Of a stretch of DNA of 63,814 bases, positions 30,064 through 39,331 are shown in pieces. Every line of letters starts with the position of its first letter. The first letter of the stretch is position 1. Source of the DNA: Streptomyces viridochromogenes (GTDB lineage Bacteria; Actinomycetota; Actinomycetes; Streptomycetales; Streptomycetaceae); contig NZ_LGUR01000225.1 of NCBI RefSeq assembly GCF_001270495.1, positions 1 through 63,814 on the forward strand. Reading direction: 5' to 3'. The notes below the pieces were generated by a model. That model was not told the DNA's origin. It did not search any database and was given only the letters and a program-made list of their open reading frames with translations. The position numbers and the translations under genes were made by a program.

Positions 30064-31371
30064 ATGCACGACGTACGCACCGTAAGGACGCCCTCCATGC
30101 TGCGGCTCGCGGCCGCCTCGCTCGCCGGCACGGCCATCGAGTTCTACGACTTCTTCGTCTACGGGACCGCGGCTGCGCTGATCCTGGGACCGCTGTTCTT
30201 CCCGACGTTCTCGCCGGTGGCGGGAACCCTGGCCGCCTTCGCGACGTTCGGCGTGGGATTTGTGGCGCGCCCCCTGGGGTCGGTGCTGTTCGGTCACATC
30301 GGCGACCGGCACGGACGTCGGCCGGTCCTCGTCGCCTCGCTGCTGCTGACCGGCGCCTCCACGGTCGCGGTCGGCTGTGTACCGACGTACGACACGATCG
30401 GTGTGACCGCTCCCCTGCTGCTGCTCGCGCTGCGTTTCCTCCAGGGGCTCGGGCTCGGCGGCGAGTGGGGCGGGGCCGTCCTGCTGACCGTGGAGCACGC
30501 ACCCGCCGGGCGGCGCGCTCTGTGGTCGAGCTTCCCTCAGGTCGGGCCCGCGCTGGGGTTCCTGCTCGCCAACGGTGTGGTGCTGGGGCTGTCGGCGACG
30601 CTGTCCGAGGCGCAGTTCGCCGCGTGGGGATGGCGGGTGCCGTTCTGGGCGGCGGGGGTGCTCGCCGTGGTGGGGCTGTGGCTGCGGTCGTCGCTCGCCG
30701 AGAGCCCCAGCTTCCTCAAAATCGACGACCACGCGCGCGTGCCGCTCGCCGAGGTCGTCCGCGACCACTGGCGGCTCGTGCTGTTGACGGCCGGGGCGCT
30801 GTCGATCGGGTACGCGGTCTTCTACGCCGTGACCACCTGGTCCCTCGCGTACGCCACGGAGCGGCTCGGTGTCGGGCGCAGCGTCATGCTGACCTGCATC
30901 ATGGGCGCGGTGCTCGTGAAGGGCTCGCTCACCCCGGTGGCGGCGCTGTTCGGCGACCGGTACGGGCGGCGGCCACTGTGCCTGATCGGGTGCGCTGCCA
31001 CCGCCCTGTGGATGTTCCCGATGGTCGCGCTCCTCGCCACGGGTGAGCCGCTGCTGATGTTCCTCGGCTTCCTGGGGGCGATGCTCGCGTTCATCACGAT
31101 GTTCGCGGTGATCGCCGCGTATCTGCCGGAGCTGTACGAGCCCCGGGTGCGCTGCACTGGTGCCGCGGTGGGCTACAACCTCGGCGGCGTCCTCGGGGGC
31201 GCACTCACGCCGATCGTGGCGACGGCGCTCGTCGAGCAGGGTGGTGGTCGGGTGCCCTGGGGTGTTGGGGCGTATCTGACCGGGGTCGCCCTGCTCAGCC
31301 TGGGGTGTTTCGCGCTGCTCCCCGAGACGCGTCCGGTACCCGCCGCGGCGGCGGAGCCCGCCACCGGGTGA
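30064..31371 (+). CDS. MFS transporter, metabolite:H+ symporter (MHS) family
   Basis: A 435-residue cytoplasmic-membrane symporter with 12 predicted segments and MHS hallmarks: GTAIEFYDFFVYGTAAALI, FGHIGDRHGRRPVL and LRFLQGLGLGGEWGGAVLL. Such proteins take up organic acids, betaines or shikimate. A second ATG at 30097 has the better ribosome site (AAGGAC, 7-nt spacing) and may be the true start, shortening the protein by 11 residues. It is 62 bp downstream of the S66 gene and may share its transcript. The hairpin at 31352-31380 ends it. Confidence 0.9.
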   Translation: MHDVRTVRTPSMLRLAAASLAGTAIEFYDFFVYGTAAALILGPLFFPTFSPVAGTLAAFATFGVGFVARPLGSVLFGHIGDRHGRRPVLVASLLLTGASTVAVGCVPTYDTIGVTAPLLLLALRFLQGLGLGGEWGGAVLLTVEHAPAGRRALWSSFPQVGPALGFLLANGVVLGLSATLSEAQFAAWGWRVPFWAAGVLAVVGLWLRSSLAESPSFLKIDDHARVPLAEVVRDHWRLVLLTAGALSIGYAVFYAVTTWSLAYATERLGVGRSVMLTCIMGAVLVKGSLTPVAALFGDRYGRRPLCLIGCAATALWMFPMVALLATGEPLLMFLGFLGAMLAFITMFAVIAAYLPELYEPRVRCTGAAVGYNLGGVLGGALTPIVATALVEQGGGRVPWGVGAYLTGVALLSLGCFALLPETRPVPAAAAEPATG

Positions 31372-31380
31372 CGGGCTCCG
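31352..31380. terminator. Terminator overlapping the MHS transporter stop
   Basis: CGGAGCCCG (31352-31360) pairs with CGGGCTCCG (31372-31380); the stop codon lies in the loop. Confidence 0.65.
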
Positions 31381-31455
31381 GAACACGCGGGGGGCGGCTA
31401 CCGATCGGTCGCATAAATCGGTCGCCTGCGTATCGGTCTTCTACGGATTGATCGG

Positions 31456-32556
31456 CTACGGATTGATCGCGAGCTCCAGGTATGCCGCGAACAGCACCAG
31501 GTGGACGCCTCCCTGGAGCGGCGTCGCCCGCCCCGGCACCACCGTCAGCGAACTCACCACCACCGTCAGGGCGAGCAGCACCATGTGGGTGGGGCCCAGA
31601 CCGAGGACGAGCGGGCCCGATAGCCAGAGGGAGGCCAGGGCCACCGCGGGGATGGTCAGCCCGATGCTGGCCATCGCCGAGCCGAGCGCGAGGTTCAGAC
31701 TGGTCTGCACGCGGTCACGGCGCGCGGAGCGCAGTGCGGCGATCGTCTCGGGAAGCAGTACCAGCAGAGCGATGATCACGCCGACGACGGCGTGGGGCAG
31801 GTCGGCGGCCGCCACTCCGGACTCGATGGTGGGCGACACCCCCTTGGCCAGGCCGACCACGCCGATCAGGGCCAGGCCCAGCAGCCCCAGGCTGATCATC
31901 GCGGTCCGGGCGGAGGGCGCGTGGGCGTGGTCGTCCACAGTGATCACCTCGCCCTGCCGGGTGATGGGGAGGAAGTAGTCGCGGTGCCGCACGGTCTGGG
32001 TCGTCACGAACAGGCCGTACAGGACCAGCGAGGAGAGCGCGGCGAACGTCAGCTGCACGGTGGAGAACTCCGGGCCGGGCTTGCTCGTGGTGAACGTCGG
32101 CAGCACCAGGCTGAGCGTGGCCAGGGTGGCGACGGTCGCGAGCGCGGCTCCGGTGCCCTCGGGATTGAAGACGGCCGTACGGTGCCGCAGTGAGGCGACC
32201 AGCAGGCACAGGCCGACTATGCCGTTGCAGGTGATCATCACGGCCGCGAAGACCGTGTCCCGCGCGAGAGTGGAGCTCTTGTCGCCGCCGTCGGCCATCA
32301 GGGTCACGATCAGGGCGACCTCGATGATGGTGACTGCGACCGCGAGGACGAGCGAGCCGAAGGGTTCTCCGACCCGGTGGGCGACCACTTCGGCGTGGTG
32401 TACGGCCGCCAGGACGGCGCCTGCGAGGACCAGCGTCACCAGCGCGACGACCGCGCCGGGCAGGTCTCGTCCCCAGGTGAAGACCAGCAGGACGACCGCG
32501 AGCACCGGCACGCCGTACGTCCACCGGGTCGTGAGCGCCCTGATCCTAGCGATCAT
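31456..32556 (-). CDS. Cation:proton antiporter, CaCA/ChaA-like
   Basis: A 366-residue membrane protein with about 11 segments and the two acidic repeats of Ca2+/cation antiporters: VAVTIIEVALIVTLM (residues about 73-87) and LLVLLPETIAALRSA (about 265-279). The similarity is to ChaA-type Ca2+(Na+,K+)/H+ antiporters. It would export calcium or sodium from the cytoplasm. The ATG at 32556 starts MIARIRALTTRW. It lies alone, convergent with the MHS transporter. A 14-nt direct repeat (TACGGATTGATCG) sits just beyond its stop. Confidence 0.85.
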   Translation of the reverse strand: MIARIRALTTRWTYGVPVLAVVLLVFTWGRDLPGAVVALVTLVLAGAVLAAVHHAEVVAHRVGEPFGSLVLAVAVTIIEVALIVTLMADGGDKSSTLARDTVFAAVMITCNGIVGLCLLVASLRHRTAVFNPEGTGAALATVATLATLSLVLPTFTTSKPGPEFSTVQLTFAALSSLVLYGLFVTTQTVRHRDYFLPITRQGEVITVDDHAHAPSARTAMISLGLLGLALIGVVGLAKGVSPTIESGVAAADLPHAVVGVIIALLVLLPETIAALRSARRDRVQTSLNLALGSAMASIGLTIPAVALASLWLSGPLVLGLGPTHMVLLALTVVVSSLTVVPGRATPLQGGVHLVLFAAYLELAINP

Positions 32557-32659
32557 GGAGCGATCGTCGCAGAGGGGTCGAGGGTTCGCATTCCGGTCGG
32601 TGTGGTGGTCAGGTGGCCCCGCGCCCCCGGGATGCGGGGCCCCTGTGGGTCGTATGTCG

Positions 32660-32974
32660 CTACGCGAAATCGGTCGTCTCCTGTACGTCGCAGTCCGTGA
32701 AGGACGGCGGCCTGGTGCACAGTGCGGCCATCTGCTCCGCGAACTTGGTGGTCTCGGGGTCGTCGCTGTTGCGCATGGCGTCCTCGTAGGAGTCGAACTC
32801 GATCACTACGAGGTAGCGGTTTGGCAGGCCGCGGTCCTTGAGGACGAGACGGCGCGTGGGGCCGCCGCTGTGGCCTGCCAGTCGTTGTTCCGTCTCGTGG
32901 GCCAGCTCGCGCATCTCGGCGATGCGCTCGGTCTCGAAGTCGATGATCTGCACGAACTTCATGGGTGCGTCCAC
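32660..32974 (-). CDS. Small dimeric alpha/beta-barrel-like protein, unknown function
   Basis: A 104-residue protein (MKFVQIIDFETERIAEMREL near the start, NRYLVVIEFDSYEDAM in the middle) whose pattern fits a ferredoxin-like/EthD or antibiotic-monooxygenase-type barrel. No catalytic residues can be assigned. The GTG at 32974 is chosen because GGAGG lies 5 nt upstream; the ATG four codons later lacks one. It lies downstream of terC, separated by a hairpin. I believe it is a conserved Streptomyces hypothetical. Confidence 0.7.
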   Translation of the reverse strand: MDAPMKFVQIIDFETERIAEMRELAHETEQRLAGHSGGPTRRLVLKDRGLPNRYLVVIEFDSYEDAMRNSDDPETTKFAEQMAALCTRPPSFTDCDVQETTDFA

Positions 32975-33033
32975 TGGTGCCTCCACCCCCGGCCGTGGTG
33001 TCCCCGGCCGGGAACACCCAGCACCCAACGAAG

Positions 33034-33078
33034 CACCGGGAGCGGTGCTCGGCAATTCGCTGGGCACCACTCCCGGTG
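33034..33078. terminator. Terminator after terC
   Basis: The arms 33034-33048 and 33064-33078 pair over 15 bp with one mismatch, just downstream of the terC stop and upstream of the 32974 gene. Confidence 0.7.
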
Positions 33079-33103
33079 TTGGTTCTTCCTACGTCCGACG
33101 TGG

Positions 33104-34105
33104 TCAGACGTCGATGCTGTCCTTCGGAGCGCCTTCGCTCTTCTCCTGCGCCGCCTCGGCCGCCGCCTGCTTCTTGGAGGCCCTCAGGCTGGTGATCGTG
33201 GTGATGATCAGGACCGAGCAGATCACGCCGAGCGAGACCGGGATGCTGATCTCGGGGACATGGACGCCGGACTCGTGCAGCGCGTGCAGCACCAGCTTGA
33301 CGCCGATGAAGCCCAGGATGATCGACAGGCCGTAGCTCAGGTGGACCAGCTTCTTCAGCAGGCCACCGATGAGGAAGTACAGCTGCCGGAGACCCATCAG
33401 GGCGAAGGCGTTCGCCGTGAACACGATGTACGGGTCCTGCGTCAGACCGAAGATCGCCGGGATGGAGTCGAGCGCGAACAGCACGTCGGTGGTACCGATG
33501 GCCAGCATCACGACCAGCATCGGGGTCATGACCCGCTTGCCGTTCTCCTGGATCCACAGCTTGGTGCCGTGATAGCGGTCGGCGACACCGAACCTGCGCT
33601 CGGCCGCCTTCAGCAGCTTGTTCTCCTCGAACTCCTCGTCCTCGTCGCCGGCCCGGGCCTCCTGGATGAGCTTCCAGGCGGTCCAGATCAGGAAGGCGCC
33701 GAAGAGGTAGAACACCCAGGCGAAGCTGGCGAGGATGGCGGCACCCGCGGCGATGAAGATGGCCCGCAGGACAAGGGCTATGAGGACACCGACGAGGAGC
33801 ACTCGCTGCTGGTACTGGGTCGGCACCGCGAACTTCGCCATGATCAGGACGAAGACGAAGAGGTTGTCGACGCTCAGCGACTTCTCGGTGATGAAGCCCG
33901 CGAAGAACTCGCCGCCGGCCTGTCCGCCGCCGAAGATCAGCAGACCGAGCCCGAAGAGGCCGGCCAGAACGATCCAGACGACCGTCCAGATTCCGGCTTC
34001 CTTGATCGATACGTCATGCGGCTTGCGGCCGATGAAGAAATCGACCGCGATCAGCGCGGCCAGGCCCACGATGGTCAGGACCCATAGGGTCGTAGAAACT
34101 TCCAC
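33104..34105 (-). CDS. terC: TerC-family membrane protein
   Basis: A 333-residue integral membrane protein of the TerC/Alx family, linked to tellurite resistance, metal (Mn2+) homeostasis and phage or stress protection. It has about 8 membrane segments with acidic motifs DFFIGRK, EKSLSVDNLFVFVLI and IGTTDVLFALDSIPAIFG typical of the family. A charged loop (GDEDEEFEENKLL) and a Lys/Glu-rich tail follow. The GTG at 34105 is chosen since GGAGG lies 4 nt upstream. Together with the TerD proteins at 34330 and 36432 it forms a Ter module on one strand. Confidence 0.93.
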   Translation of the reverse strand: MEVSTTLWVLTIVGLAALIAVDFFIGRKPHDVSIKEAGIWTVVWIVLAGLFGLGLLIFGGGQAGGEFFAGFITEKSLSVDNLFVFVLIMAKFAVPTQYQQRVLLVGVLIALVLRAIFIAAGAAILASFAWVFYLFGAFLIWTAWKLIQEARAGDEDEEFEENKLLKAAERRFGVADRYHGTKLWIQENGKRVMTPMLVVMLAIGTTDVLFALDSIPAIFGLTQDPYIVFTANAFALMGLRQLYFLIGGLLKKLVHLSYGLSIILGFIGVKLVLHALHESGVHVPEISIPVSLGVICSVLIITTITSLRASKKQAAAEAAQEKSEGAPKDSIDV

Positions 34106-34231
34106 TGCGCCTCCGGCAGTCGTAACGGCAAATGTCAGCGTCGTCGCGCGCCGGAGGTCTCTTCCACCCACGATGGGCCGACGCCCCGGGATCTGGCCTG
34201 ATCCGTATTGACGGGTACGCCGCAGCAGACA

Positions 34232-34334
34232 GGGAGTACTCCCCTCCGTGGGACAAACAGTACCTCAATCACCAAGGAAAGGTAAAGTACTTGGCAAAGT
34301 GAACGCCAAGTTCGCTGGCCAGAGGGGCTTTACC
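34232..34334. promoter_or_regulatory. Palindrome and hairpin between terC and the TerD fusion gene
   Basis: A perfect 12-bp palindrome GGGAGTACTCCC (34232-34243) lies about 127 bp before terC. Nearby, GGTAAAG (34281-34287) pairs with CTTTACC (34328-34334) and encloses TTGGC...GCCAA; it overlaps the stop of the TerD fusion gene and may terminate it. The palindrome may be a terC operator; its regulator is unknown. Confidence 0.45.
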
Positions 34335-36369
34335 TGTGCTTGGCCCGGGCCGCCGCGACCTGCGCCAGCACCTGCTGGAGGACCTCGCTGCCGGGCGGCA
34401 CGAGAGCGGGCTCATAGGTCCAGGCGTGCCCTACCCACGGGTCGGCCAGGTGATCGTCCGGCACCGGAGTGAGTCGCAAAAGCGAACGCCACAGCGGATC
34501 GAGCAACGGGCCGTAGGCGGCCGCTTCCTCGCGGTCGGCGACCATCATCAGGTGGACGCCGACGGCCGGCCCCTCGTCCGCCAGATAGCGCAGCTGGTTC
34601 ACGGCACGATCGTCGAAGCCGTGCGGGAAGTCGTTGACGATCAGCAGTTGCTGCGAGGTGTCGAAACCGGGCGGCAGGGAATCGGGCGCACCGGCGCGCA
34701 GCGCCATCTGCACCAGGTCGACGCGCTGAGTGAGCCGTGCGAGGACGTCCGCGACACCGGCCGCGCCCACCGCGGGCGGGGCCGCGAGCACGCCGGTCTG
34801 CACCAGCGGTACGAGGGTCTGTGCGCCGGAACCGGCCGAATCGATGACGTGCACGGTGAACTCGCCCGCCGGATAGACGGCGAGCAGCCGGGCCGCGTGC
34901 GCCACCGCCGTATCCACCGCGAGGCGCCGCAGGTCATGGGAGTCCGTGAACGAGCCGTCGATCGATCCGCCGCTTCCGCTGTCGATCCACAGGCCGCGCT
35001 CCAGCGGCAGCCGGACCAGCATCGGGATGCGCACCTCGGCGCTCTCGGGCAGGTGGAGGTCGCCCAGGCGCAGGGCCATGGGGATCTCCATCGGTACGCG
35101 GTAGCCGTGCCAGACGGGGTTGTCCCAACCCGCGTAGGCGGGCGGCAGCGCGGGCTCGACGACCTCGACTTCGGCGGTGAGCTGGGCGAGGTCGCGATCG
35201 AGCGTCGCCCTGGCCTGGTTGACGAGCTGGGCGCGCTTGGTCTGGGCGGCTTCGCGTGCGGCGTCGCCCTGTCCGCCGATCCGGCTGCGCGGGTCCGACA
35301 GGACCTGGTCGAGTTCCTTCTCCATGCGGGAGTCGGCGAAGTCGACCGCGCTGCGGTACGCGGCTGTCGTGCGGGCCAGGTCCTCGAACATGCCCCACAC
35401 CTGGTTGTAGAGCCGCTCGTCCATGGACCAGCCGGTGGCATCGCCCGCGACGGGCTGAGCGGGCTGTCCGGGCTGCGCCGGGGGCGCGGTCGGCGGGGGC
35501 GGCGGCGGAGCCGCGTTCTGCCGGCCCGGGTGACTGTAGTTGATCGGGCCGCCGGGCGTGGGGGCGGACGGCTGAGCGGGATCCGTGGCGCCGCTTCCGC
35601 CTTGATACGAGGGCTGCGGCGCGGACTGACCCGGCAGGTCCGGCGTCTGGGTGCCGTAGGGCGACGTGGGCTGCTGCGGTGGTACGGAGCCGGAGCCGCC
35701 CTGCGGTGCTGAAGAGCCCTGCGGTGCGGAGCCGCCCTGGTCCGGGCCGAGTGCCGGCGCGGCCGTCTGCCGTGAGCGGTCGCCGTCCGTCCGTGTCGGG
35801 GGCGCCGGCACGGAGCGGGCCATGCCCTGGGCCACCGCTTCGTTGATGCCGCCGGCGAGTTGGTGGGCCTGGGGCAGGCCCTGGTCTGTGAAGAGGTCGG
35901 CGAGACCGCCGGCATACCCCTGGCCGATGGCACGCACCTTCCAGGCGCCCTGGCGGCGGTAGAGCTCCAGGGCGACGACCGCCGACTCGGCCTCCAACCC
36001 GGTGATGGTGTAGCTGGCGACCTCGGTGCCGTCGAGGCCGGTGACCGCGACGAAGGCGGTGGCGACGGCGCCGAACCGGGTGGGGCCGCCCCCGGTCGGC
36101 AGGGCGAGCAGCACGCTGACACGGTGGACGGCCTCCGGCATCGCGTCCAGGTCCACCGCGAGGCGGTGCTCGGCGGCCGCCTGCCGGGAGACCTCAAGGC
36201 CGGGCAGAGTGGGGGCGCCGGGGTGAGCCACCCATTCGACGCCATGGATCCTCCCCTGCTCGTCGCCGAGCGTGGCTGCGGCCACGACCGGTGTGCCGGC
36301 CGAGACCCGGATCTCCAGACGGGCCTGGGAGAGCGGGTGATTCTGCCCCCGCACCAGCTCGGCCGTCAT
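34330..36369 (-). CDS. TerD-domain protein with proline-rich linker and large C-terminal domain
   Basis: A 679-residue cytoplasmic protein. Residues 1-190 are a TerD-type domain (LDAMPEAVHRVSVLLALPTG; SYTITGLEAESAVVALELYR; GAWKVRAIGQGY). Residues about 190-320 are a low-complexity linker rich in Pro, Gln and Gly. The C-terminal about 360 residues contain a helical segment (MEKELDQVLSDPRSRIGG, QTKRAQLVNQARATLDRDL) and a part resembling FtsK/HerA-like folds (VWHGYRVPMEIPMALRLGDL, RRLAVDTAVAHAARLLAVYP) but with no Walker A lysine that I can see. TerD proteins are Ca2+-binding stress proteins. GGGGACGAAGG precedes the ATG. It sits 62 bp beyond the TerD gene on the same strand, probably one transcript. 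Confidence 0.8.
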   Translation of the reverse strand: MTAELVRGQNHPLSQARLEIRVSAGTPVVAAATLGDEQGRIHGVEWVAHPGAPTLPGLEVSRQAAAEHRLAVDLDAMPEAVHRVSVLLALPTGGGPTRFGAVATAFVAVTGLDGTEVASYTITGLEAESAVVALELYRRQGAWKVRAIGQGYAGGLADLFTDQGLPQAHQLAGGINEAVAQGMARSVPAPPTRTDGDRSRQTAAPALGPDQGGSAPQGSSAPQGGSGSVPPQQPTSPYGTQTPDLPGQSAPQPSYQGGSGATDPAQPSAPTPGGPINYSHPGRQNAAPPPPPPTAPPAQPGQPAQPVAGDATGWSMDERLYNQVWGMFEDLARTTAAYRSAVDFADSRMEKELDQVLSDPRSRIGGQGDAAREAAQTKRAQLVNQARATLDRDLAQLTAEVEVVEPALPPAYAGWDNPVWHGYRVPMEIPMALRLGDLHLPESAEVRIPMLVRLPLERGLWIDSGSGGSIDGSFTDSHDLRRLAVDTAVAHAARLLAVYPAGEFTVHVIDSAGSGAQTLVPLVQTGVLAAPPAVGAAGVADVLARLTQRVDLVQMALRAGAPDSLPPGFDTSQQLLIVNDFPHGFDDRAVNQLRYLADEGPAVGVHLMMVADREEAAAYGPLLDPLWRSLLRLTPVPDDHLADPWVGHAWTYEPALVPPGSEVLQQVLAQVAAARAKHR

Positions 36370-36431
36370 GCCTTCGTCCCCCTGTGTCGCGTGTCGTGTC
36401 GGGCGCCGCTCACCCGGCCCCCCTGTCGGTC

Positions 36432-37010
36432 CTACAGGTGCGGCAGGATCGCCGGCATCAGGTCCTGGAACGTACGGCCGTTGGTCGGCGTGCCGAGGGC
36501 CGTCATGGTCCAGCTCGCACCCGTGCGGTGCACCTTCGCCATGATCTGGGCGGTGTAGGCGCCGCCGCCCGCGAGCGTGTAGCGGGCGAGTTCCTGGCCG
36601 TTGGTCTCGTCGACCAGGCGGCAGAACGCGTTCTGCACCTCCTGGAACGTCTGGCCCGTGAAGGAGTTCACGGTGAAGACGATCTGGTCGATGTGGACCG
36701 GGATGCGCGCGAGGTCGACGAGGATCGCCTCGTCGTCGCCGCCCTGGCCGACACCGCCGACGAGGTTGTCACCGGTGTGGCGCACCGAGCCGTCGTCGCT
36801 CACCAGGTGGCGGAAGAAGACGACGTCGACCGGCTGCTTGTCCGCGAACAGGACGGCGGAGGCGTCGAGGTCGACCTCCCGCGTGCGCGTGCCGAACAGG
36901 CCCCGCCGGGGAGCCGCCTGCCAGCCGAGACCCATGCGCACCGCGGTCAGGCTGCCGCCGTCGTCCTTCTGCAGACTGATGGCCTGACCCTTGGTCATGT
37001 TGACGGTCAC
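36432..37010 (-). CDS. TerD family stress-response protein
   Basis: A 192-residue TerD/TerE/TerZ-type protein. Calcium-binding acidic motifs are visible (REVDLDASAVLFAD; GDNLVGGVGQGGDDEAILVD). The GTG at 37010 is chosen because GAGGGG lies 9 nt upstream and the protein then begins VTVNMTKGQAISLQKDDGGS, as in relatives; an ATG four codons later is possible. A PafBC-type promoter (37069-37091) points into the gene with a predicted leader of about 52 nt. It probably leads an operon with the TerD fusion gene, so both may respond to DNA damage. Confidence 0.92.
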   Translation of the reverse strand: MTVNMTKGQAISLQKDDGGSLTAVRMGLGWQAAPRRGLFGTRTREVDLDASAVLFADKQPVDVVFFRHLVSDDGSVRHTGDNLVGGVGQGGDDEAILVDLARIPVHIDQIVFTVNSFTGQTFQEVQNAFCRLVDETNGQELARYTLAGGGAYTAQIMAKVHRTGASWTMTALGTPTNGRTFQDLMPAILPHL

Positions 37011-37068
37011 GTGCTGTTTCCCCTCTCGAGCTGTCCCCTGTTGGCCGCGGGCTCCGCGGATGACCAGA

Positions 37069-37091
37069 ACCCTACGCAGGGGCACTGACAG
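37069..37091 (-). promoter_or_regulatory. RecA-NDp/PafBC-type promoter of terD
   Basis: Minus strand CTGTCAGTG (37091-37083), 8 nt, TAGGGT (37074-37069), 59 bp before the GTG. It matches the DNA-damage consensus apart from the first base. Confidence 0.72.
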
Positions 37092-37144
37092 GGCCGTACC
37101 CCGGTCCGCACTTTGTGTCGGTCTTGCAACACAGCGAGTGCCCG

Positions 37145-39292
37145 TCAGGCCAGGCCCGCCTCCTTCATCTGCCGCAGTTCCTTCTTCATCTCGGACACCT
37201 CGTCACGCAACCGGGCCGCGATCTCGAACTGCAGATCGGCGGCAGCGGCGCGCATACGCTCCGTCAACTCCTCGATCTGCTCGGCGAGATCGGCCGCCGG
37301 ACGGTCGGTCGGCACCGTCTCCTTGGCCTTGCCCTTGGCCGCCTTGGCCGCCTTCGCGCCCTTGGCCGCCTTGTCGCCGAGGGAGGGCACGGGAGCCTTG
37401 GTGCCCCGGCCGTCCTTCTTGGCGCGGTAGCCGGTCCCGAGCAGCTGCTCCGTGTCGACGTCCTCGCGGGCGATCTGCGCGACGATGTCGTTGATCTTCT
37501 TGCGCAGCGGCTGGGGGTCGATGCCGTTGGCCTTGTTGTACGCGACCTGCTTCTCCCGGCGACGATTGGTCTCGTCGATGGCCTTCTCCATGGCCGGGGT
37601 GATCTTGTCGGCGTACATGTGGACCTGGCCGGAGACATTGCGCGCCGCACGGCCGATGGTCTGGATGAGGGAGGTGCCGGAGCGCAGGAAGCCTTCCTTG
37701 TCGGCGTCGAGGATCGCCACCAGGGACACCTCGGGCAGGTCGAGACCCTCGCGGAGGAGGTTGATGCCGACGAGGACGTCGAACTCACCGGCACGCAGTT
37801 CTCGCAGCAGCTCGACTCGGCGCAGGGTGTCGACATCGCTGTGCAGATAGCGCACCTGGATGCCGAGCTCCAGGAAGTAGTCCGTGAGGTCCTCGGCCAT
37901 CTTCTTGGTGAGGGTGGTGACCAGGACGCGTTCGTCCTTCTCGACGCGCTCCCGGATCTCGTACACCAGGTCGTCGATCTGGCCCTCGGTCGGCTTGACG
38001 ACGACCTCCGGGTCGACGAGGCCGGTGGGGCGGATGATCTGCTCGACCTGGCCGTCCCCCCGGGAGAGCTCGTATTTCCCGGGGGTCGCCGACAGGTAGA
38101 CGGTCTGCCCGATGCGGCCCTGGAACTCCTCCCACTTCAGGGGCCGGTTGTCGAGGGCCGAGGGCAGGCGGAAGCCGTGATCGACGAGGGTCCGCTTGCG
38201 GGAGGCGTCGCCCTCGTACATGGCCCCGATCTGCGGCACCGTGACGTGCGACTCGTCGATGACGAGCAGGAAGTCCTCAGGGAAGTAGTCGAGCAGTGTG
38301 TTCGGCGCGGAGCCGGGCGAGCGGCCGTCGAAGTGCATCGAGTAGTTCTCGACACCGGAGCAGCTGCCGATCTGACGGAGCATCTCGAGGTCGTAGGTCG
38401 TGCGCATCCGCAGGCGCTGGGCTTCCAGAAGCTTGCCCTGCTTCTCCAGCTCGGCGAGGCGCTCGCCCAGCTCCTTCTCGATGTCGTTGACGGCGCGCTC
38501 CATGCGCTCCGGGCCCGCGACGTAGTGGGAGGCCGGGAACACGTACAGCTGCTGGTCGTCGCTGATGATCTCGCCGGTGAGCGGGTGCAGGGTGGACAGC
38601 GCCTCGATCTCGTCACCGAACATCTCGATGCGGACGGCGAGCTCCTCGTAGACCGGGAAGATCTCGATGGTGTCCCCGCGCACCCGGAAGGTGCCACGGG
38701 TGAAGGCCAGGTCGTTGCGCGTGTACTGGATGTCGACGAATCGGCGCAGCAGCTGGTCCCGGTCGATCTCGTCCCCGACCTTGAGGGGGACCATGCGGTC
38801 CACGTACTCCTGCGGCGTACCGAGGCCGTAGATGCAGGAGACCGAGGCGACCACGACGACGTCACGGCGGGTGAGCAGCGAGTTCGTCGCGGAGTGGCGC
38901 AACCGCTCGACCTCCTCGTTGATCGAGGAGTCCTTCTCGATGTAGGTGTCCGACTGCGGGACGTAGGCCTCGGGCTGGTAGTAGTCGTAGTACGAGACGA
39001 AGTACTCGACCGCGTTGTTCGGCAGGAGCTCGCGGAATTCGTTCGCCAGCTGGGCGGCCAGAGTCTTGTTCGGCGCCATCACCAGGGTGGGACGCTGGAG
39101 CTTCTCGATCATCCACGCGGTGGTGGCGGACTTTCCTGTGCCGGTCGCGCCGAGCAGGACAACGTCCTTCTCGCCGGCCTCGATGCGCCGGGCGAGCTCG
39201 GCGATGGCCTGGGGCTGATCGCCGTTGGGCTGGTACGGGCTGACGACCTCGAAGGGCGCCACCGTGCGTTCGATGCTGGAAACGGGCCGCAT
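37145..39292 (-). CDS. uvrB: Excinuclease ABC subunit B
   Basis: The damage-verifying helicase-like subunit of nucleotide excision repair. The 715 residues show Walker [12 protein letters not shown] near residue 48, the beta-hairpin [12 protein letters not shown] near 102, DESH (motif II), QTIGRAARN (motif VI) and the C-terminal UVR motif ([16 protein letters not shown]) that binds UvrC. Between motif VI and the UVR motif is a Lys/Ala insertion ([19 protein letters not shown]). The ATG at 39292 lies 6 nt after the -10 of a PafBC-type promoter, so the mRNA is predicted to be leaderless. Confidence 0.97.
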   Translation of the reverse strand: MRPVSSIERTVAPFEVVSPYQPNGDQPQAIAELARRIEAGEKDVVLLGATGTGKSATTAWMIEKLQRPTLVMAPNKTLAAQLANEFRELLPNNAVEYFVSYYDYYQPEAYVPQSDTYIEKDSSINEEVERLRHSATNSLLTRRDVVVVASVSCIYGLGTPQEYVDRMVPLKVGDEIDRDQLLRRFVDIQYTRNDLAFTRGTFRVRGDTIEIFPVYEELAVRIEMFGDEIEALSTLHPLTGEIISDDQQLYVFPASHYVAGPERMERAVNDIEKELGERLAELEKQGKLLEAQRLRMRTTYDLEMLRQIGSCSGVENYSMHFDGRSPGSAPNTLLDYFPEDFLLVIDESHVTVPQIGAMYEGDASRKRTLVDHGFRLPSALDNRPLKWEEFQGRIGQTVYLSATPGKYELSRGDGQVEQIIRPTGLVDPEVVVKPTEGQIDDLVYEIRERVEKDERVLVTTLTKKMAEDLTDYFLELGIQVRYLHSDVDTLRRVELLRELRAGEFDVLVGINLLREGLDLPEVSLVAILDADKEGFLRSGTSLIQTIGRAARNVSGQVHMYADKITPAMEKAIDETNRRREKQVAYNKANGIDPQPLRKKINDIVAQIAREDVDTEQLLGTGYRAKKDGRGTKAPVPSLGDKAAKGAKAAKAAKGKAKETVPTDRPAADLAEQIEELTERMRAAAADLQFEIAARLRDEVSEMKKELRQMKEAGLA

Positions 39293-39298
39293 GGATCC

Positions 39299-39321
39299 AC
39301 CGTACGACCCCCCACTGACAA
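39299..39321 (-). promoter_or_regulatory. RecA-NDp/PafBC-type promoter of uvrB
   Basis: Minus strand TTGTCAGTG (39321-39313), 8 nt, TACGGT (39304-39299), then 6 nt to the ATG. It is an exact consensus match. Confidence 0.82.
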
Positions 39322-39331
39322 CGCGGTCCGA

